DNA of 64,000 nt, taken from assembly GCA_001051155.2 (NCBI GenBank), contig JYIP02000008.1:1364001-1428000 (forward strand), read 5' to 3'. Origin of the DNA: Chrysoporthe austroafricana. Lineage: Eukaryota; Ascomycota; Sordariomycetes; Diaporthales; Cryphonectriaceae. Every line of letters starts with the position of its first letter. The first letter of the stretch is position 1. Position numbers and translations under genes: made by a program. This document shows positions 1-10,908 of this stretch, in pieces. The notes under the pieces were generated by a model. It was not told the origin of the DNA. It ran no database searches and was given only the letters and a program-made list of their open reading frames with translations.

Positions 1-2635
1 CAACACCTGGCAGTCGTCACCACCCGAGGCAAGCTGGCCTCGCCGCGTGTGCGACCACTCCACGCAGTTGACAGCACCTCCATGGCCGCGGAGCTCGAGC
101 AGTGCCTGGCCCGGCTGCCTGGTATCGAGGATTCGGATGACGTTCGAGTCTTGAGCAAAGGTTGCGAGGAGTTGTGTATCGTGCGGGGACGTAGCCAGCC
201 GCAACAGAGGAGGGGGATTGGACATGGTCTGCTGAGCCAAAGTTGGGCTGATCTTGCCGCCATTTGCATCGACTGGTCAAGTGTTAGCTACCATACCGGT
301 CACGCCTTTGCTCCTAAGACAAGCACGTACCTCTGTCTTCCTTGCCGGTCGGTTCGTATATAATAGTGCTGTGCTCCAAGCTTCTCAGGTCGAACATACG
401 GACGCTACCGTCTTGGCCGCAGCTGACGAACACGTCAACACTATTCGCACAGAACCGCACGTCGTACACTTCTTTATCGTGTGCGATGAGCTGGGTCTTA
501 GCCGTCAGGGAAGGGATGTCCCAGATGGTACAGGTCGTATCGATGCTGGAGGTGATGATCAGGCTGGGAGAGACTGTGTTCCAATCGAGCGAGGTCAACG
601 GCGCGGTATGGTCGGGAGTCTTCGAGTTGGACAAGAGTGCGAGGGGCGTAAGCTTAGTAGTGGCTACTTCTCGGCTGCGACCTGTTATCGAGTTGCCGGG
701 CGTCGCCGGTGTCTCAGAAGGCAGAGACCACAACCTCAGATGGTCCCCTGACGTGGCGAGCAGATCGGTCGACTGTTTAGTGGTAGAGGGCGGTTCCCAA
801 AGCAGTCGCGTCACGGGGTAGGAGTGTGTGGCCTCGGCAATCTTGGTGAAGTCCATAGTCCACTTCGAACCGCCATGGTTGTTGTACACATCGGAAGGGG
901 TAGGAACGATTTGGGTATCAAGAATTTGGATCTGCAACCACCTTTGTCAGATCTTTGCTCAACCCGTAGTGCTCTTCGGAGGTCCAGGACTTACAAAATT
1001 GTGACCATCTTCCAAGTAGCTTCCAATCGCGACCTTGCCAGCACCATTACCCTGGGGGGCCCACTTGCACCAGTCGAACGCGTAGGAAGTCCATGGTGCC
1101 ATGTAGTTGCTAGTACCTGGCGGCGCATTCTGCGTGGGGAAGTCGAGGCCACTCGGCATGCCATCTGACAAGCTCGAGTCTGCGCGCGGCCTGATATCGG
1201 CCAAGCCGAGGGGCGTATGTGAGATGTTCCGCTGCGAGCCTGGGGCATTGTAGCTTCGCTCGGTCGGAGACATGAACTGCGACGAGCTGGGACCGGCACC
1301 GCTTGGTGTTGTCGGGGTGTACGGAGAGAAGCCGGGGTTGGGACCATCGAAAGCTGCAGCCGGGCTCGAGCGAGAGTAACTGTGCGACAGGCTCAGAGAG
1401 GGCCTGTTAGGGCTTTGATAATCCTGCTGCTGCGATGTTGATCCTGGCAACAGCGAAGGTGCGGTATTTGCCCCTACGGCGGCTGGCCTCGACAGAGGGC
1501 CGCCGGGCTGTAGGACGCTGGGCACAGCAGAATTGCTCGTGTACGAAGCAGGGGTGCTCTGGTATGACGAGGACCCGCTCGGCGCCTGGTCCAGCGTGAT
1601 GTGAGGGCCTCCGCTGGATGTTGGGTAGTCGCGCGGCGACAGAGGGCCATGCTGCTGGTACTGGCTCGAGCCCTGCATGTGCTGCTGCTGCTGCTCTTCG
1701 CCATAGCCGGCCGCCCGGCGCGGAGGAGCAGCAGCATACTGTTGCTGCTGTTGCGGTGGCTGGCTCATGGTTTCTTTCGGGGCAGCAGAGGAGACCGAGG
1801 TCGAGCTGGTATCGGGGTTGAGATAGGGGATCGAAGAGAAATCGTCGGTGGACGTGGGTATGGAGGGCAGATCGAACATGGGCTTGCAGCGTGGAGCCGA
1901 GGCTAGACCTGTATCTAGGCTCGTCGTACCTGAGCCTGCGTGTGGCCTTGGTCCCGGCACGAGGGCATCAGGAGGTGCTAAGGCGCGGCGGTCTGGCTGA
2001 CGGGAGGCACGCGCCGGGGAGGACCGGTCGGCCGAGGAGTACGGGACTGAGCGGTAGGAGGAGGGAGGATGAGAGGCCTGCGCGCGCGAAGACGAAGCGA
2101 AGGTGGGAGAGAAAGAGAGCCCCGCCTGGTTGGTGTCTTGGTGCTTGTGATAAGGGTAGCCCGATGGCACAGCAGCAGACGATGGTCCTTGGCTGGGAGT
2201 GCTGGCTCCAATGCCGAGACCGATGCCAGTGCCAGTGCCAGTGCCAGTGCCAGTGCCAGTGCCAGTGCCGGACACTGGTGGCAGACGCCGAGTATTGTCT
2301 GCCGTGGACGAGGTGGCTGGTGAGGAGACGAAGTGCTGTGGATGTTGTGGTGGATGCCCAACTCCAAGTCCTGGAATGCGGGCGGGCGAAAGTGGATGTG
2401 GTCCCAGCGGGCCCCTGGTCAGGTTGGGCGATGTTGTGCCTGGTCCTGCTCCCGCTCCTCCAGCTCCAGCTCCAGCTCCTGCTCCTGATCGCGCCCCAGG
2501 TGGATGCAAGTGTGCTGCAGGCGCTGGCGAGGGGGTCCCGACGGCACCAAAGCCCTGGCCGGCGGCGCTACTGCCCCTGGCGTGTGGCGCCGTCTTGCGA
2601 CCAGGCGAGTAGAGGCCAGTTCTTGGGAAGGACAT
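1..2635 (-). CDS. DCAF7/TTG1-type WD40 repeat protein with long Pro/Gln/Gly-rich N-terminus (3' end outside window)
   Basis: Adaptor-like WD40 propeller of the DCAF7 (WDR68)/TTG1 family, which acts as a scaffold for kinases and as a CUL4-DDB1 substrate receptor. Exons on the minus strand: 2635..995, 931..331, 272..<1, with GT-AG introns 932..994 and 273..330. The propeller begins near 1130 with the family signature APWTSYAFDW and continues with LLATSGDHLRLW, SSIDTTCTIWD, TQLIAHDKEVYDVRF and DGSVRMFDLRSLEHSTIIYE, then LLATFAQDSNVIRILD at the edge. About 500 residues of Ser/Pro/Gln/Gly low complexity precede it, including poly-Gln and an alternating Gly-Thr run; animal and plant members lack such an extension. 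I chose the ATG at 2635 (MSFPRTGLYSPGR); an in-frame ATG at 2737 is possible. The C-terminal blades lie outside the window. The family call is strong, the start less so. Confidence 0.9.
2224..2271. repeat. Coding hexanucleotide microsatellite (TGCCAG)n
   Basis: Seven perfect TGCCAG units followed by one TGCCGG variant. They lie inside the N-terminal extension of the DCAF7-type gene, where on the minus strand they encode alternating Gly and Thr. The unit is a multiple of three, so changes in copy number would keep the frame. Confidence 0.9.
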
Positions 2636-3299
2636 GTCTCCTGCCTCTCGTATCCTTCCTGAGGGCAGGCAGAGGATGGATTCGGCTCTGTATCGATGGT
2701 CTTCCTGGGAGGATCGGAAGGGTTGGAAGGCAGGCATCAGACCATTGATTGCATGAGACAGGACCTTTTCGAGCTCACAAGGCACGCAGCATTAATCCGG
2801 CGTGGGTGTGCTATCTCACAGGGCCCAGGCCGCCATCCCAAGTTGGCGCCAGCGAGCCGCGCGAGCGCACGGCGTATCAGGTTTTGGCTGGCGTCTGCAG
2901 CGCTGAGATGAGCGGGATTACGCACCCTGCAGCCAACTTATTGGAGAGAATCGCCCTCATCCAGATGCGATTCCAGGGACAAACCTTGCCTCGGTCTAAT
3001 TTCATATCCACGCCGGTACCCTAACCTCGTCGCTGCGCGGCTCTCTTGATGAGCATCCAGTCCGTATTACAATTGATTGAGACTTCTGTAATCCCCCCCC
3101 CCCATCGTCATCATATCGGACAAGATCGTACGAGGCCCAGATATCTAGAAGCGGCTCGGTCACGGCGTCCCTCGAGTGCTGCCCCGCCTTTCGTACAGAC
3201 TCCCTGCCCCTCCTCTAGACATCCGCCTCGGCTCCGCTTGTCATCGAGTCCTCGGCCTGCTCTCGAGCCGACGACACTGGCGCCGCCTCAGCACGCATC
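2636..3299. promoter_or_regulatory. Divergent intergenic region between the WD40 gene and CAB4
   Basis: No ORF here has family support. The stretch must carry the 5' leaders and promoters of two divergent genes. The CAB4 side is rich in C and CT runs (C tract near 3093, CTCGGC/CCTCC repeats up to 3290), which is common just upstream of start codons in filamentous ascomycetes. No clear TATA box was seen. Confidence 0.5.
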
Positions 3300-4517
3300 A
3301 TGGACAGAGACGAGCTCCCATCACTCTTGATTCTCCCTGCCCCTCCGGATCCAGCCAGCCGACTTTCTCTAAGCGCGGCTTATAAGCCAGCACTCACAGC
3401 CGCCTTCGCCAAACTGCAAGATGCACCCACAGCGCAGATCCTCATCGTTGCGGTAGCGTATCCCGTGCTGAGAGGCCCGGGCCTGCGGTACAAGACACTA
3501 TGCTGGCCGGAAGCGCAACACTTACTTGCCGGTCTATATACCATTATCTCGGTCGTATGTGCCGAGCTGAGCATACCATCGTATATGAACGCTGGCCCAG
3601 GGTCCGTGGACGCGCGAGTGGTTCTCATCGACCACGAAAGGAAACGTCGATATGGTGAAGACTTCCGCGCTGCCATCGAAGCGAACAACACCCCCATTGT
3701 CGATCTGGCCTCATTCACATCTGCATATCACCCGTGGAGGTACATATTCAACGCCGACAGCGAGGCCGCTCATGAGCTTCACTCGCTCTACCTGAAGTTA
3801 GCTGAGGGGCAGCAGAGGCTGCTGCAGGAGCAACTCATCACTGTCAAAGGGGGCATCGCTCTCACCGTGCCCTCCACAGAAGAACCACCGGTCCCCTCTC
3901 CGGGGACCATGTCGTACAAGACTGTGTGTCTGGGCGGCACATTCGACCATCTGCACCCCGGACACAAGCTCCTGTTGGCGGCTGGTGCTTACCTGCTGGA
4001 CATCCCTGAGAGAGGCTCAGCCAGCACTTGCACCTACGTGATCGGTATATCAGGGGATGAGCTCCTCAAGCGGAAGAAGGACGTCGAGGTGCTAGAACCT
4101 TGGGATGACAGAGCTCGGAATGTCATCCGTTTCCTATCTTCCATACTAGAGCTGTCTCCAGAAGGCTGGAAGAAAGCAGCGGCTCCAGCGGTCGAAGAGA
4201 AGGATGGCGACTTTGTGACCACATTTCGGGATGGCACTGTCACGATCCAGTGTGCCAAAATACAAGATCCGTTCGGTCCGACCATTACTCAGGAGGACCT
4301 CGACTCTTTGGTGGTGTCTGGAGAGACAAGGTCTGGTGGACAGGCAGTTAATGATGAGAGGACCAAACGCGGGTGGAAAAAGCTCGACATTTTCGAGGTG
4401 GATGTCCTTGATGATGGGGAGATATCTGACGCCCCTACGCTCTCTCAAGACTTCTCGTCCAAGATCAGCAGCACAACAATACGGCGGCAGATCGCAGAGG
4501 CTACAGCTAGTCGATGA
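3300..4517 (+). CDS. CAB4: Phosphopantetheine adenylyltransferase (CoA synthesis, eukaryotic type)
   Basis: Transfers AMP from ATP to 4'-phosphopantetheine, giving dephospho-CoA, the fourth step of coenzyme A synthesis. Single exon, 405 aa. The C-terminal half is a nucleotidyltransferase domain with the T/HxGH region GGTFDHLHPGH near residue 212, which binds ATP, followed by VIGISGDELLKRKK. The C-terminal ISSTTIRR matches the family's SSTxxR motif. The first 200 residues hold a conserved fungal N-terminal region of no known activity. In yeast the enzyme (Cab4) is monofunctional and separate from dephospho-CoA kinase; the length here fits that. The ATG sits right after a CT-rich leader, and no in-frame upstream ATG is better supported. 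Confidence 0.93.
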   Translation: MDRDELPSLLILPAPPDPASRLSLSAAYKPALTAAFAKLQDAPTAQILIVAVAYPVLRGPGLRYKTLCWPEAQHLLAGLYTIISVVCAELSIPSYMNAGPGSVDARVVLIDHERKRRYGEDFRAAIEANNTPIVDLASFTSAYHPWRYIFNADSEAAHELHSLYLKLAEGQQRLLQEQLITVKGGIALTVPSTEEPPVPSPGTMSYKTVCLGGTFDHLHPGHKLLLAAGAYLLDIPERGSASTCTYVIGISGDELLKRKKDVEVLEPWDDRARNVIRFLSSILELSPEGWKKAAAPAVEEKDGDFVTTFRDGTVTIQCAKIQDPFGPTITQEDLDSLVVSGETRSGGQAVNDERTKRGWKKLDIFEVDVLDDGEISDAPTLSQDFSSKISSTTIRRQIAEATASR

Positions 4518-4740
4518 AATCATTGTGTGCTCCTAGATTTCTAGGGTACACTTTCAGAGGCCTCCGGCGTGATTGCCCGCAACAAGAGTCATCGTGAATT
4601 AAGCATATAAGCGAGCTGGAAGCAGGCTTCATGACCTCCTACCGTTCTGAGCTCATATCCAATATTTCTCCACACATTGATTTTGTGTTCCTTCGGGTCT
4701 GCCATCACAATTGCTGTTCAATGATATCAGGCGCCTTTCC

Positions 4741-5444
4741 TCACTCAAGTACATTTTCCAAATCACTCCGCTTTCCTGCCGCAGCCGCACCTGGCGCCGC
4801 CGTTGTTGCCGTTGCTGTCGTGGTCCCGTTTCCAGCAGACAGCGTCGCAATGCCTTGATCCAATGCCTGGCTGATCTGGTTGGTGGACTGCATGGCGATC
4901 GGCCTCGCCAGCGCGGGTACCTTGTCCAGCAACGCGGAAGTCAGACCTCCACTCGCAGTCTTCTGTTTATTCAGCGCGTCGACTGCGACGCTCGTCACAC
5001 CGAGCTGGTCGAGGACAGGTTTCTTGGCGGTGAGGTCCGAAATGGTCGTCTTTACCTGTGTAGCGAGGTCGGTTCCGGTCTGTTGCAGACCGAGGGCGCC
5101 GCTGAGAGGGGGGTCCAAGTATTATTACTCAAGCCGTGTCTTGTTCACATGGCACTTTGATGAACTCACATGAGGCTCACAGAATTAGCGGACTGGATCT
5201 TGGTTGCCGCGTCAGAGAGGGTCGTCGACGCGGAGTCGGAGGCGTTGAGTATGGGCAGGGCGGAGGTTGGATCCGTAGTGAGACCCTGAATCGCGGTGTC
5301 CAACGACTGTAGGGATTGCATCACGGGCATCAGGGCGGACTTAATCTCGTCTGCCTGGCGCCCATCGAGGACAGCGCGGCTGTCGAGGGGGTGAGCGGCA
5401 GAGATGGTGACCGCTATGGGGCCGACAATGGTAAGAAACTTCAT
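4741..5444 (-). CDS. HsbA-like secreted hydrophobic surface-binding / cell-wall protein
   Basis: Exons 5444..5170 and 5101..4741 join across a 68-bp GT-AG intron to give 211 aa. The N-terminus MKFLTIVGPIAVTISAAHPL looks like a signal peptide. The mature part is rich in Ala, Ser, Thr and Leu, with helical periodicity and motifs such as ALMPVMQSLQSLDTAIQGL and KKPVLDQLGVTSVAVDAL. This is typical of the HsbA/cell-wall galactomannoprotein family (PF12296), whose members bind hydrophobic surfaces or lipids and can recruit secreted lytic enzymes. There are no cysteines in the mature region and no GPI signal; the C-terminus (AAGKRSDLENVLE) is charged. The family call rests on composition and layout, so it is moderate. 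Confidence 0.7.
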
Positions 5445-6454
5445 CTCAGTGACGGTATATTAATACTGGGGTTCTTGGATCAGGGAGAGGTAGATATATT
5501 TTCTAGGAGACAACCTGGGGAAATTGGGATAGTGGTCCTTCTCGTGACGACGTCGTCTGGCGGCCACCACCAAGATTTATATACCAGTTTTCTACCTCGG
5601 AAAGAATGGAGTATCACAGGCCATGCCAAGAACTTACTTCTCTCCTTCGATTGCCGCTTTGGGCGACTGCCACTTTGGGGAAATGAGACCATCAACCTAC
5701 ATGTCGCTGGTCTTGGCCACACCACGATAGAGCCTCAACCAGCAGCCGCACTTGAGCTCGCAAGCGGTCTGAAGGCAATGTGTCATCCAGAATAGGAAAT
5801 AGACTTCCATCTAATCTCGAAAACGCTAGGTACATGCAATTGGGCATGGTCCAGCCATGTTTCATGTATCGACGTCACGCGAGTTCTCGAGCCGCATCGC
5901 ATGGCGGGAGGCAGTCCAGCTGGGTTCGGACCACAAATGTGGTGTTCTTCTTGAGGGGTGTCAGCAAGCGATGGATCACCTTCATCTGGACGTGCGGCGC
6001 TATTACACTTTCAGTCTGTGACACTAATCGCGGTATTTGCCACATCGTGAAAAGACCGGATGAAACAGGGTAGTTAAAGCCAACTCAACCATCCCGCACT
6101 CGCAACGCTTGCTACATCCGACTTCGGGCAAAATTGTCGCCGGGAACGCACACCAAGATGACTCGTGACACTTACGGGAGCTCCAAACGTGGTGGCTCAA
6201 GATAACCTGGTCTTTCGCTGCCCTGGCCGCCGGCGGGATTGTCTGCATGAGGTCACCTTGTAGAAGGGACCTCGCCATACCCTCGAAGGCCATAACTTGG
6301 AGGCTATTTGGCTATCCACAGTAAGTCACTCTTAGGTATGTTCTCTCAAGTTGTGTCACTGAATCAATGTTACAAGTTCTATGGGTCTATTGTGCCCGTT
6401 GTCCACCTTCCCTCGATATTCGGGAGCGCCTGAGCCCTCCCTGCCATCCCTCAC
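5445..6454. other. Intergenic stretch, no supported gene
   Basis: About 1 kb between the HsbA-like gene start and the end of the 706-aa orphan. Only short unsupported frames are present. The part next to 5445 (TATATTAATACTGG at 5456-5469, then TAGATATATTTTC) is AT-rich and probably belongs to the HsbA-like promoter. Confidence 0.5.
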
Positions 6455-8575
6455 CTACTTTTGTTTGATGAGACCATCACACTTCATCTCGGCTAGAAGA
6501 TCATTGATCTTCGCCACGAGATGCTTGCAATTCTCTGTCGATGCGCAAACCGAAACCTTGGGCTTTTTGCTGTGCGGCTCGTCGACTATGTCATCCTCGC
6601 TGTCCAGGTTGGACTCCTCTCGAGTTCGCTTCAAGGCGGTTGCGGTCGCCGTCGGCTTCGCCACAGCCATCACGCCTTCGGTGCTTGTAGAGAATCCTCC
6701 TTGGTGACCACAAAACTCTTTCATCCTCGTGTCTGTAACGAACTTGGCTCTCTTGGCGGTCGGCTCTCCATATCTACCCTGGATCATGTCTTCGCCCTCG
6801 CCCGAATCCTCTCGGGTCCTCTTCAGAGGATTGCTCTGGGGCGAAACAGATCCCACCGAACGCTGAGATGCACTACTCTCCTCCCTATCCACACTGAAGC
6901 TCGACTTGATGTTGACGTATTTTCTCTTGAGCCAGCTGTAAATTCTGGTGAAGTAAGGTCGAGAAGTCAACTCGACTCTGGGCTCTGTCTCCAAGACAGT
7001 GCCAAGGGACGCAGGTTTGCTGGCTGGCATTAAGCATTCGGTCGGCAATGCCACTGATCGTGGCGTGAAGAGAGACTGCGACTCCACAGTGAACTCATAT
7101 TCCTTGGGAAGGCTGGACTCCTCAGCTCTGGCTTTAGACTTGTCAGCGGTGTCAGGTGTCCTTGTTGCGAATGTCTTCTGCCGCTCTGAAGCTCCCGCAG
7201 CTATATTCGGCAGAGTATCCTGGATAGAAGGCTTCGACTCCATCAGATCGACCGAGGCGGGCGGTTTCAACGTCATGCTCGCCTTCGTAGCAAACATCAT
7301 GGGCCCCACCTCTGTTCGAACGTTGACTTGCTGGTAAAGCGAATAAGGCACATAGCCGGCCTTCTCACCCAGCATTGCTGATTTACGGACCTGTTTGAGT
7401 CTTCGAATCATCCCTTTTCCTGAGCCTGCGATGTTGTACATGCTGCCAAACCAAGCGGGGCTGTCGATCCGCATCTTTGTGCCAAAGTGTGCTGGGTTAA
7501 CGCGGATGAGGACCTTGTATTCGCGCCCAGCATGGTGTCTGGAGACAGCCTTCAGCTTTCCGCGAATATTTCGGTACCTGAAGAGGCCGTGTTGGAGGAA
7601 GCGATCGACGGCTTCGGCTGTCTTGCTGATCTTCTCGGGCTTCGACTGCTCGGTGGTCTCGACATCGATGATAGCATCGCTATTCGCGTCTGCCTCTTGA
7701 GCAACATCGGCTTCTGCCGGCACTTCAGCGTGAATTGTACCAGCATCATCATCCGCGACCTGGGGTTCCCCCTCAATCTCGGAGATCTCGGTAGTCTGGA
7801 CCTCGTCAATGGCATGAATCCCATTTGTAGGCTGGTTCTCATCAGTGACCGAATCATCATCCGTATCGCGTCCTCCGAACAGTGAGTCGTTGGTGTCATC
7901 TTCCCCGAATAATGAATCGTTCGTGTCATGTTCCCCAAACAATGAGTCGTCCGTATCGTATCCCTCGATCTCTGCGATGATGTCTTCGATGTCCTTTTCG
8001 TCTACATCACTGTGCATCTCTTGATCCACGTTGCTCATGAACTGCGGAAGCTCCTTGTACTTCAAATCCTTCAGCGGATCGCCAGCAGCAGCGATCCGTC
8101 CCTCGACGACCCGCATCGCCCAATCCCAAAGCACGTACGGGCCGACATGCCTGGCCTTTCGGTTGCCGAAATTGATGCCTGCCGCTTGTGCGACGGCGGC
8201 CCAGAAGTCCTTGGGGCCAACGGGTTTACCAAGAACATCCAGATTGTTGGTGGCCTTGTTGAAGATTTCGGCGCAGAAATCGTCCATCATGTCGGGTGTG
8301 GCCTTGACGAGACCCGAGCAGATCGAAGCTATGATCTCGCGCTGCTTCCGAGGATTCAAGATGTAATTGCCAGTCCAATTGTCGTATTTTTTCAGATCAT
8401 ACCTGAATCCGTCCTTGGGGAGGTCACTGAACATCTTCATCCGCAAGACCTTGTTGAGAATGGCGTCGCGTTCCTTTTGGCGGCATCTCTCTTTCTCGCG
8501 GGCTTCGCGGTGGCGGGTGACCTTGTCAACAGCACGAAAGCTACCGAAATCTTTGTCGATGCCCGGGGGAGCCAT
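6455..8575 (-). CDS. Uncharacterised acidic protein with DTxDSLFGE repeats and paired basic motifs
   Basis: Single-exon 706-aa ORF; no family recognised. What can be seen: a charged N-terminus (KVTRHREAREKERCRQKERD) and a probably folded region over roughly residues 40-190 (WTGNYILNPRKQREIIASIC, GPKDFWAAVAQAAGINFG, HVGPYVLWDWAMRVVEGRI). Then come three tandem copies of an 11-residue acidic unit DTxDSLFGExD near residue 215 plus a decayed fourth. A second possibly folded block lies near 340-430 (FLQHGLFRYRNIRGKLKAV, YKVLIRVNPAHFGTKM). The tail has two similar modules, KRTRED...AKRAKF and KRTREE...SKKPKV, both resembling nuclear localisation signals. A nuclear protein is a reasonable guess but not shown. 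ATG context is good, and no intron is needed to keep the frame open. Confidence 0.75.
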   Translation of the reverse strand: MAPPGIDKDFGSFRAVDKVTRHREAREKERCRQKERDAILNKVLRMKMFSDLPKDGFRYDLKKYDNWTGNYILNPRKQREIIASICSGLVKATPDMMDDFCAEIFNKATNNLDVLGKPVGPKDFWAAVAQAAGINFGNRKARHVGPYVLWDWAMRVVEGRIAAAGDPLKDLKYKELPQFMSNVDQEMHSDVDEKDIEDIIAEIEGYDTDDSLFGEHDTNDSLFGEDDTNDSLFGGRDTDDDSVTDENQPTNGIHAIDEVQTTEISEIEGEPQVADDDAGTIHAEVPAEADVAQEADANSDAIIDVETTEQSKPEKISKTAEAVDRFLQHGLFRYRNIRGKLKAVSRHHAGREYKVLIRVNPAHFGTKMRIDSPAWFGSMYNIAGSGKGMIRRLKQVRKSAMLGEKAGYVPYSLYQQVNVRTEVGPMMFATKASMTLKPPASVDLMESKPSIQDTLPNIAAGASERQKTFATRTPDTADKSKARAEESSLPKEYEFTVESQSLFTPRSVALPTECLMPASKPASLGTVLETEPRVELTSRPYFTRIYSWLKRKYVNIKSSFSVDREESSASQRSVGSVSPQSNPLKRTREDSGEGEDMIQGRYGEPTAKRAKFVTDTRMKEFCGHQGGFSTSTEGVMAVAKPTATATALKRTREESNLDSEDDIVDEPHSKKPKVSVCASTENCKHLVAKINDLLAEMKCDGLIKQK

Positions 8576-9444
8576 GATTTTCTGAATACCTCAATTTGTC
8601 AGACAAGTTTCATCGCGTTTACCGCTGAGCTGCAGGCAAAGGCGGGGTGTGACAGATACCGACGGTGGTCAAGAGGACGAGGATGCTGAACACTTGTTGG
8701 ATCGAAGATGTACAACGCGAGTGTGACGCAAAGTGAAGTCAAGACAAGGAAGAATCAATCGGTTAACTAAAGGAATCTCTTGATGGCTCGAATCAGTGCC
8801 GTTTGATGCTCCAAGAAGTCGTGGTGGTTGGTGAGACAGCGAGGCTGCGTGTTGTAGTTTTAAAGGTCAAAGTTTGGTCGGTTGAAAACTTAGGTGGCTC
8901 AATGTCCATAAAATAAACTCACATATAGGTGAGCTTTTTTTTTCTTTCGATACGGTAGCTTTGGTCAGGTAGTGCTGCAGGCAAAATTTGCCGCCAGTGA
9001 AAGGACTCTGATGATGGGCTGAAACGGCAGGCTCCCACTAGATTCTGTTGTCACCTTCTTCTCACCATTCATATCACCATGAGCCAATTCTCATTTTCTC
9101 CCATTTACCCATTGTTACGTCATTATATCTATTTACTTACTCAGGTAGTCTGAGATTTGCGCAGTTTCTTTCAGCAAGTAGTATTAACGTTCGCCTACTC
9201 AGGCACAAAACGCACATTTAAGTTCATCGTAGCAAGGATGGCAATTACTAACATTAGCATACTTATGATATCAATTTTACTCAATCTTGGAGACACTAGA
9301 TCGTAATTCATGTATTATTAAACATGAATGTACTCGAAAAGAGCGAATGAGATCCGTGAAAACGATGCTGTGTCCAAGCAGCGCCCTGCCACCAGCAACG
9401 GGATTCTCAAAGCACAGTATGACACTTGGATATACAATCCCTTC
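8576..9444. other. AT-richer intergenic stretch
   Basis: Holds the upstream region of the 706-aa gene and the 3' side of the AA9 gene. A T-run at 8936-8945 and alternating AT blocks around 9110-9320 are the only visible structure. No ORF with family support. Confidence 0.5.
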
Positions 9445-10598
9445 TTAGCATTGAAGAGCAGCCGGTCCAGGAGCAGTATAATTGGTGAGCACGGGATAGT
9501 ACTAAGAAGCTTGCTGGTTAGTCTCCGTCGGTTCTGGGCCCTGATCAAGAGAACCTCTGAATGTACTCTGCAGGCGCCACATTCTGAGAGTGACAGAAAA
9601 TCAATAGGAAGATGAGATTTTTTACTCGCAAATTTACGTACGATGTTGATCAGAATCCCCGGGTCCGTTGGCTTGTATACTCCAGGAATCGAGACGAGCT
9701 CGGGACTGGCAGCCCCGGATCCGCCAGAAATCGAGACCTGGGCACAACTAAGATAGAATTGTGCGCCGCCTACAGAGCTCGCGCTATGGAGAGCGATATG
9801 CTCCGCACGGAGCAGGTACTCGCCATCCTCGACGCACGAAGGGATTGGGATATTCACCGTCGTGGCGCCTATTTATCTAAAGGCGTCAGCGGGAGGTGGG
9901 CTAGCATTGTGAAAATCTTTTTGGCAAGCTGGCAAGGAGTAACTCACCCTGAGAAGGCCATTTCGTTCCACTTGAACTGAAACTGGGATGGTCTTGATAG
10001 ATTTTGAACCAGTTTGCCCCAGACCCATCGTATGTGGCGACCGTCTGCCCGCTGGGTACCTTCGCCAGCCATGCACTGAATGACCCAGGATGGCTGATGC
10101 TGGCTTTGACATTGTAGGCTACCGATGAGCCTGCCTGAATATTTGCGGTGGTAGCACCTTCATTGCCAGCAGCGAGTTGATAGCACGTCATCTGCGAAGA
10201 GGTGACATCCGTGACAGGCCCATTGCTTTGATAGTTGGTCGTCTTCCGAACGTTGGCCCAGTCAGCCTGTAATATGTCAGAGGAATAATTCCGACAGATG
10301 GAATACGGCATTCCATGAGGCCAGAAAACTTCCAGGGAGTCCAGAAGAAAGTGTTCCGCGTCATGCGCATTCGCGTCTGTGCCTTGCACAGAAGAATCTC
10401 TCCAAGGTATTCATGCTGAGTGTGAGCTAGACAAGGTGCAACAATAGCACATACACCAGTGTTTATGGAAGGCAGGACATCTTCGAATTATCAGTGATTT
10501 GGTCTAGACTATCAGGTTCGTGCAGCGTCTCGAGCTTCGTACTTACAATGAGCTTCAGCACACACAGCCACAGTTGCAATAGCAAGAGATGGCCTCAT
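9445..10598 (-). CDS. AA9 lytic polysaccharide monooxygenase (formerly GH61), no CBM
   Basis: Copper enzyme that cleaves crystalline cellulose or related glucans by oxidation; secreted. Five exons: 10598..10547, 10480..10455 (26 bp), 10266..9948, 9868..9642, 9501..9445, all with GT-AG introns and consistent phases, giving 226 aa. The 16-residue signal peptide MRPSLAIATVAVCAEA is followed by His17, the N-terminal histidine brace residue, its codon ending in exon 1. The second brace His85 is in SISHPG. H160, Q169 and Tyr171 (HIALH...GGAQFYLSCAQ) form the usual secondary sphere and axial ligand. Other family hallmarks are TTNYQSNGPVTDVTSS, KVPSGQTVATYDGSG, WFKIYQ and the C-terminal DPGILINI. It ends in YTAPGPAALQC with no cellulose-binding module. 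A TATATATC block lies about 30 bp upstream of the ATG. All key residues are present, so the gene appears intact. Confidence 0.92.
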
Positions 10599-10908
10599 TT
10601 CGAACGTTGATCACTCAAGGAAAGTTAATATATATCTTTGACCGAGTCTCTTGAATCTTTTCAACTCAATGTTGAGGTTGAGCAGAAACAAATTGAGCAT
10701 AGGATGGGCGAAGGCAACGTCCCAGCGCTCACATTATAATGCTGTCCTGCTATTTGGTCTCGGCCAGTCGGATATTTTCTTACATGAGTCCGATTTGGAG
10801 TCTCAGTAAGCCCTTGGACGTCCACCATAGACAAGCTACTTAGTTAAGGAGCAGGCACCGACTCCAGGAAGCGGTCATATGGCATAATCTAGGCTAGGGC
10901 GGATAAAT
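10599..10908. promoter_or_regulatory. Upstream region of the AA9 gene
   Basis: AT-rich leader just upstream of the AA9 start codon, then ordinary sequence up to the decayed ORF at 10909. No gene is seen in it. Confidence 0.45.

Noticed and set aside
1891..2748. Long plus-strand frame opposite the WD40 gene's N-terminal region
   Set aside because: It is the complement of a low-complexity coding region; the product is Cys-Gln repeats and Leu/Gln runs with no domain.
10188..10370. Alternative reading of AA9 intron 2 as coding
   Set aside because: Skipping from 10455 to 10266 recreates the conserved N-terminal NTG-ADWANVRKT in phase, while the intervening frame has no AA9 similarity.
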